A stretch of 64,000 nucleotides of DNA from Streptomyces abyssalis (GTDB lineage Bacteria > Actinomycetota > Actinomycetes > Streptomycetales > Streptomycetaceae), in NCBI RefSeq assembly GCF_001751365.1, contig NZ_LJGT01000038.1:969540-1033539 (forward strand), written 5' to 3'. Under the pieces are notes generated by a model. That model saw only the letters and a list, made by a program, of their open reading frames with translations, did not search any database and had not been told where the DNA came from. The translations under genes and the position numbers were made by a program. Below, one piece after another: positions 60,875 to 64,000 of this stretch. How positions within the stretch are numbered: position 1 is the stretch's first letter; the number at the start of each line of letters is the position of its first letter.

Positions 60875-61900
60875 ATGACATCGGTGCTGCTCGGCGAGGG
60901 CACGCAGGGCTCCGCGGAGCCGGTGGAGTCCGTCGCGGCCTTCGACAGCGCGATCGCCGCGGACGAGCGGATCGAGCCGCGCGACTGGATGCCGGACGAC
61001 TACCGCAGGACGCTCGTACGGCAGATGGCGCAGCACGCGCACTCCGAGATCATCGGCATGCAGCCCGAGGCGAACTGGATCACGCGTGCGCCCTCCCTGC
61101 GCCGCAAGGCGATCCTCATGGCCAAGGTGCAGGACGAGGCGGGCCACGGCCTGTATCTCTACAGCGCCGCGGAGACGCTGGGCACGAGCCGCGAGGAGCT
61201 GCTCGACAAGCTGCACTCGGGCCGCCAGAAATACTCATCGATCTTCAACTACCCGACGCTGACCTGGGCCGACGTCGGCGCGATCGGCTGGCTCGTGGAC
61301 GGCGCGGCCATCACCAACCAGGTGCCGCTGTGCCGCTGCTCCTACGGTCCGTACGCGCGGGCGATGATCCGCATCTGCAAGGAGGAGTCCTTCCACCAGA
61401 GGCAGGGCTTCGAGCTGCTGCTGGCACTCAGCCGCGGCACGGAGGCACAGCACGCCATGGCGCAGGACTCGGTGGACCGCTGGTGGTGGCCCTCGCTGAT
61501 GATGTTCGGGCCGCCCGACGACGAGTCCTCGCACAGCGCCCGCTCCATGGAGTGGAAGATCAAGCGCCATTCGAACGACGAGCTCCGCCAGCGCTTCGTC
61601 GACATCTGCGTGCCGCAGGCCGAGGCGCTCGGCCTCACCCTCCCCGACCCCGGGCTGCGGTGGAACGAGTCGCGGGGCCACTGGGACTTCGGCCCGATCG
61701 ACTGGGAGGAGTTCAAACAGGTGCTGCAGGGCAACGGGCCGTGCAACGAGGAGCGGATAACCCGCCGCCGCCAGGCCCACGAGGACGGTGCCTGGGTGCG
61801 TGACGCGGCGGCCGCGTATGCGGCGAAGCACGCGGCCCGCGGCCGCGGCAAGGTTCAGGAGCGGACGGAGACCGCGGTGGACACGGCGGTGAGCGCCTGA
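60875..61900 (+). CDS. paaA: Phenylacetyl-CoA 1,2-epoxidase subunit PaaA
   Basis: Catalytic subunit of the PaaABC(D)E multicomponent monooxygenase that epoxidises the aromatic ring of phenylacetyl-CoA. The 341-residue ferritin-like fold carries the carboxylate-bridged di-iron ligands in [29 protein letters not shown] (E-x-x-H) and [16 protein letters not shown] (E-x-x-x-H). The C-terminus is extended by Ala/Arg/Lys residues. AAGGGGG precedes ATG 60875. First gene of paaABCDE, controlled by the PaaR-type site 38 bp upstream. Confidence 0.97.
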   Translation: MTSVLLGEGTQGSAEPVESVAAFDSAIAADERIEPRDWMPDDYRRTLVRQMAQHAHSEIIGMQPEANWITRAPSLRRKAILMAKVQDEAGHGLYLYSAAETLGTSREELLDKLHSGRQKYSSIFNYPTLTWADVGAIGWLVDGAAITNQVPLCRCSYGPYARAMIRICKEESFHQRQGFELLLALSRGTEAQHAMAQDSVDRWWWPSLMMFGPPDDESSHSARSMEWKIKRHSNDELRQRFVDICVPQAEALGLTLPDPGLRWNESRGHWDFGPIDWEEFKQVLQGNGPCNEERITRRRQAHEDGAWVRDAAAAYAAKHAARGRGKVQERTETAVDTAVSA

Positions 61901-62187
61901 TGAGCGGCACGGACTGGCCCCTGTGGGAGGTGTTCGTGCGCAGCAGGCGCGGCCTGTCGCACACGCACGCCGGCAGCCTGCACGCCCCCGACGCCGAGAT
62001 GGCGCTGCGCAACGCACGCGATCTCTACACGCGCCGCTCCGAGGGCGTTTCCGTGTGGGTCGTGCCCTCCCACGAGATCACGGCTTCCTCGCCGGACGAG
62101 AAGGACCCGTTCTTCGGGCCCGCCGCCGACAAGCCGTACCGCCACCCGACGTTCTATGAGGTGCCGGAAGGGGTGCGGAACCTGTGA
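61900..62187 (+). CDS. paaB: Phenylacetyl-CoA epoxidase subunit PaaB
   Basis: A 95-residue structural subunit that bridges PaaAC heterodimers. It matches the family over its length: [50 protein letters not shown]. Its ATG overlaps the paaA stop by one base, and paaC begins within its stop codon (GTGA). Confidence 0.96.
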   Translation: MSGTDWPLWEVFVRSRRGLSHTHAGSLHAPDAEMALRNARDLYTRRSEGVSVWVVPSHEITASSPDEKDPFFGPAADKPYRHPTFYEVPEGVRNL

Positions 62188-62933
62188 CGGGCTCCGAGGG
62201 GCTCTCGGCGCGCAGCGCAGCCGCACTCTCCGACCCGCTGCTCCCGCTGGCGGACGACTCCCTCGTGCTCTCCCACCGGCTGGGGGAGTGGGCCGGGCAC
62301 GCACCCGTTCTGGAGGAGGAGCTGGCCCTGGCCAACATCGCCCTCGACCTCCTCGGCCAGGCCCGCGCCCTCTACGCCGAGCTGGGCGAGGAGGACGAGC
62401 TGGCCTTCCTCCGTGAGGAACGGGCTTTCCGCAACTGCCAGTTGGCCGAGCAGCCCGGCGGCGACTTCGCGCACACGATGGTCCGCCAGCTCTACTTCTC
62501 CGCCTGGCAGGAGCTGCTGTACGCACAGCTCGCCGAGCTCGGGCAGCCGCTGGCGGCGAAGGCGGTCAAGGAGTCCGAATACCACCGCGACCACGCCGAG
62601 CACTGGACGCTGCGTCTCGGCGACGGCACGGAGGAGAGCCACGCCCGCGCCCAGCGGGCGGCGGACTCCCTGTGGCGCTTCACGGGCGAGCTCTTCGAGC
62701 CGATCGCAGGCCCCGGGCCCGTCGGCGAGGTCGACTGGGACGCCCTGCGCACGGGCTGGACGGAGCGCATCACCCGTACGTTCGAGCGGGCGACCCTGAC
62801 CGTGCCGGAATCCCCCCAGGAGGGTGCGTGGAAGGCGGGAGCGGGCCGCCAGGGCATCCACACCGAGCCCTTCGGCCGGATGCTCGCCGAGATGCAGCAC
62901 CTGCACCGCAGCCACCCGGGGGCGTCGTGGTGA
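62184..62933 (+). CDS. paaC: Phenylacetyl-CoA epoxidase subunit PaaC
   Basis: A 249-residue ferritin-like partner of PaaA that stabilises the enzyme and helps bind the CoA substrate but has lost most iron ligands. Family blocks are DDSLVLSHRLGEWAGHAPVLEEELALANIALDLLGQARALY, GGDFAHTMVRQLYFSAWQEL and SEYHRDHAEHWTLRLGDGTEES. It starts with GTG overlapping paaB and ends overlapping paaD. Confidence 0.96.
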   Translation: MTGSEGLSARSAAALSDPLLPLADDSLVLSHRLGEWAGHAPVLEEELALANIALDLLGQARALYAELGEEDELAFLREERAFRNCQLAEQPGGDFAHTMVRQLYFSAWQELLYAQLAELGQPLAAKAVKESEYHRDHAEHWTLRLGDGTEESHARAQRAADSLWRFTGELFEPIAGPGPVGEVDWDALRTGWTERITRTFERATLTVPESPQEGAWKAGAGRQGIHTEPFGRMLAEMQHLHRSHPGASW

Positions 62934-63484
62934 CGACCCCCGGCGGGGCCGCTGCCCGCGCGGACACGGGCGCAGCCGAGCGCCGGCAGCGCGACCTGGA
63001 GGCATGGGCCGGCTCCGTCCCCGACCCGGAGCTTCCCGTCATCACGCTCGCCGAGCTGGGCGTGCTGCGCCGCGTGCACGAGAGGTCGCCCCACGGCCCC
63101 GTCGAGGTCGAGCTGACGCCCACGTACACGGGCTGTCCCGCCGTCGAGTCGATGGCCACGGACATCGAGCGGGTGCTGCGTGAGCACGGCGTCCCCGAGG
63201 TCGCCGTCCGCGTCGTCCTCGCGCCGCCGTGGAGCACGGACGACATCTCGGACGAGGGCCGCCGCAAGCTCGCCGCGCACGGCATCGCGCCCCCGCGCGG
63301 CGGCCGGGCCGTCCCGGGTGCGGGTGAGGCGCACGGCCCCGTCCCGCTGACGCTCGCGATCCGCTGCCCGAACTGCGGCTCGACGGAGACGAGCCTGATC
63401 AGCCGCTTCTCGTCGACCGCGTGCAAGGCGCTGCGCCGCTGCGAGTCGTGCAGGGAGCCGTTCGACCACTTCAAGGAGGTGTGA
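62930..63484 (+). CDS. paaD: PaaD (MIP18/SufT-type) maturation protein of the phenylacetyl-CoA epoxidase
   Basis: A 184-residue protein with a DUF59/MIP18-like domain (DPELPVITLAELGVLRRV, PTYTGCPAVESMATDIERVLREHG, APPWSTDDISDEGRRKLAAHGIAPP) and a C-terminal zinc ribbon with CPNC and CESC pairs. By family knowledge it helps assemble the iron-sulphur or di-iron centres of PaaABCE. GTG 62930 overlaps the paaC stop (GTGA). An Ala/Arg-rich N-terminal stretch of about 25 residues is longer than usual. Confidence 0.94.
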   Translation: MTTPGGAAARADTGAAERRQRDLEAWAGSVPDPELPVITLAELGVLRRVHERSPHGPVEVELTPTYTGCPAVESMATDIERVLREHGVPEVAVRVVLAPPWSTDDISDEGRRKLAAHGIAPPRGGRAVPGAGEAHGPVPLTLAIRCPNCGSTETSLISRFSSTACKALRRCESCREPFDHFKEV

Positions 63485-63491
63485 GGGCGCC

Positions 63492-64000
63492 GTGAGCACC
63501 TTCCATCCGCTGCGCGTCACGGCTGTCGACAGCCTCACGGACGACTCCGTCGCCCTCACCTTCGCCGTGCCGCCCGAGCTGCGCCCCCTCTACGGATACT
63601 CGCCCGGCCAGCACATCGCGCTGCGCAGGCACCGCGCCGGTGCGGACACGCTCACCGCGAGCACGGAGGTGCGGCGCACGTACTCGCTCTGCGCCCCCGC
63701 CTGCGACGAGCCCGCGGAGCTGCGCATCGGCGTACGCGGCGTCGAGGGCGGCGACTTCTCGAGCTACGCGGTCAAGGAGCTGAGGCCCGGCGACACGGTC
63801 GACGTCCTGCCGCCCTCCGGCCGGTTCGTACTGGAGCCGCGGAAGGGCCGTTTCGCGGCGGTCGTCGGAGGCAGCGGCATCACCCCGGTGCTCTCCATCG
63901 CCGCCACGCTGCTCACGCGTGAGCCGGAGGCGCGCTTCTGCCTCGTACGGAGCGACAGGTCCACGGCGTCCACGATGTTCCTGGAGGAGGTCGCGGACCT
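63492..64000 (+). CDS. paaE: PaaE, reductase of the phenylacetyl-CoA epoxidase (partial, runs off window)
   Basis: The first 169 residues of the flavin/iron-sulphur reductase that passes electrons from NADPH to PaaA. The FAD-binding domain shows YGYSPGQHIALR and the RTYSLC flavin motif; RIGVRGVEGGDFSSYAV and the NAD fold start GRFAAVVGGSGITPVLSIAATLL follow. The C-terminal 2Fe-2S ferredoxin domain is beyond the window. GTG 63492 lies 7 bases after paaD with AGGTGTGAGGG before it. Last gene of the paa operon visible. Confidence 0.93.
   Translation, partial: MSTFHPLRVTAVDSLTDDSVALTFAVPPELRPLYGYSPGQHIALRRHRAGADTLTASTEVRRTYSLCAPACDEPAELRIGVRGVEGGDFSSYAVKELRPGDTVDVLPPSGRFVLEPRKGRFAAVVGGSGITPVLSIAATLLTREPEARFCLVRSDRSTASTMFLEEVAD

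Overview
The window is very GC-rich with strong third-position GC bias. The gene content and order fit the core chromosome of a Streptomyces or close relative: metG and aspS near each other, two branched-chain 2-oxoacid dehydrogenase (bkd) clusters, a run of Ser/Thr kinases, an orphan NarL-type regulator, a mycothiol-dependent DinB-like enzyme, a Bpa proteasome activator and a multidomain SpoIIE phosphatase. From memory, S. coelicolor carries metG, aspS and two bkd operons in the same relative order. No rRNA, tRNA, CRISPR array, prophage or intact insertion sequence was seen.

Layout. 1-7.4 kb (mostly minus strand): a truncated dienelactone hydrolase, type II NADH dehydrogenase, SMR exporter, PhoX-type Tat-exported phosphatase, a small membrane protein, a methyltransferase and a frameshifted anti-sigma-type ATPase. 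7.4-13.9 kb is an accessory patch of lower GC: a MerR-type gene with a long structured leader, an SgcJ/SnoaL-like gene with a MerR-type palindrome, a decayed gntR gene, a VOC protein and a second VOC remnant, a secreted beta-helix protein, a small secreted protein, and two tandem double-glycine-leader peptides. 14-32 kb is housekeeping: EEP nuclease, metG, a vapC remnant, aspS, SpoIIE phosphatase, SseB, fadE5-like dehydrogenase, M18 aminopeptidase, thioredoxin-NHL protein, LURP-one-like protein, maleylpyruvate isomerase-like protein, and a GntR/MFS pair.

33-55 kb is organised around acyl-CoA and ring catabolism: bkdABC set 1 (minus), an orphan response regulator, two divergent Ser/Thr kinases, paaN with its divergent TetR regulator, an FAD-linked oxidase, an AsnC/Lrp regulator, and bkdABC set 2. 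Set 2 runs on with tiny spacers into mobA-like, moeA and a K+ channel gene. 55-64 kb: quinone oxidoreductase, small secreted protein, bpa, a TrmH methyltransferase in an operon with an HTTM membrane protein and a DUF5819 protein, then paaABCDE running off the right edge.

How it fits together: an identical 18-bp inverted repeat sits between paaN and its TetR gene and again directly before paaA, 16.5 kb away, so one TetR protein (PaaR-like) probably controls both phenylacetate loci; a 15/18 variant lies between the AsnC gene and bkdA set 2. The most novel element is the pair of orphan double-glycine-leader peptides at 13.1-13.8 kb. They share an almost identical leader, a conserved upstream element and a matched 5' hairpin, have strong terminators, have no cysteine in their Gly/Ala/Val-rich cores, and have no modification or export gene beside them.
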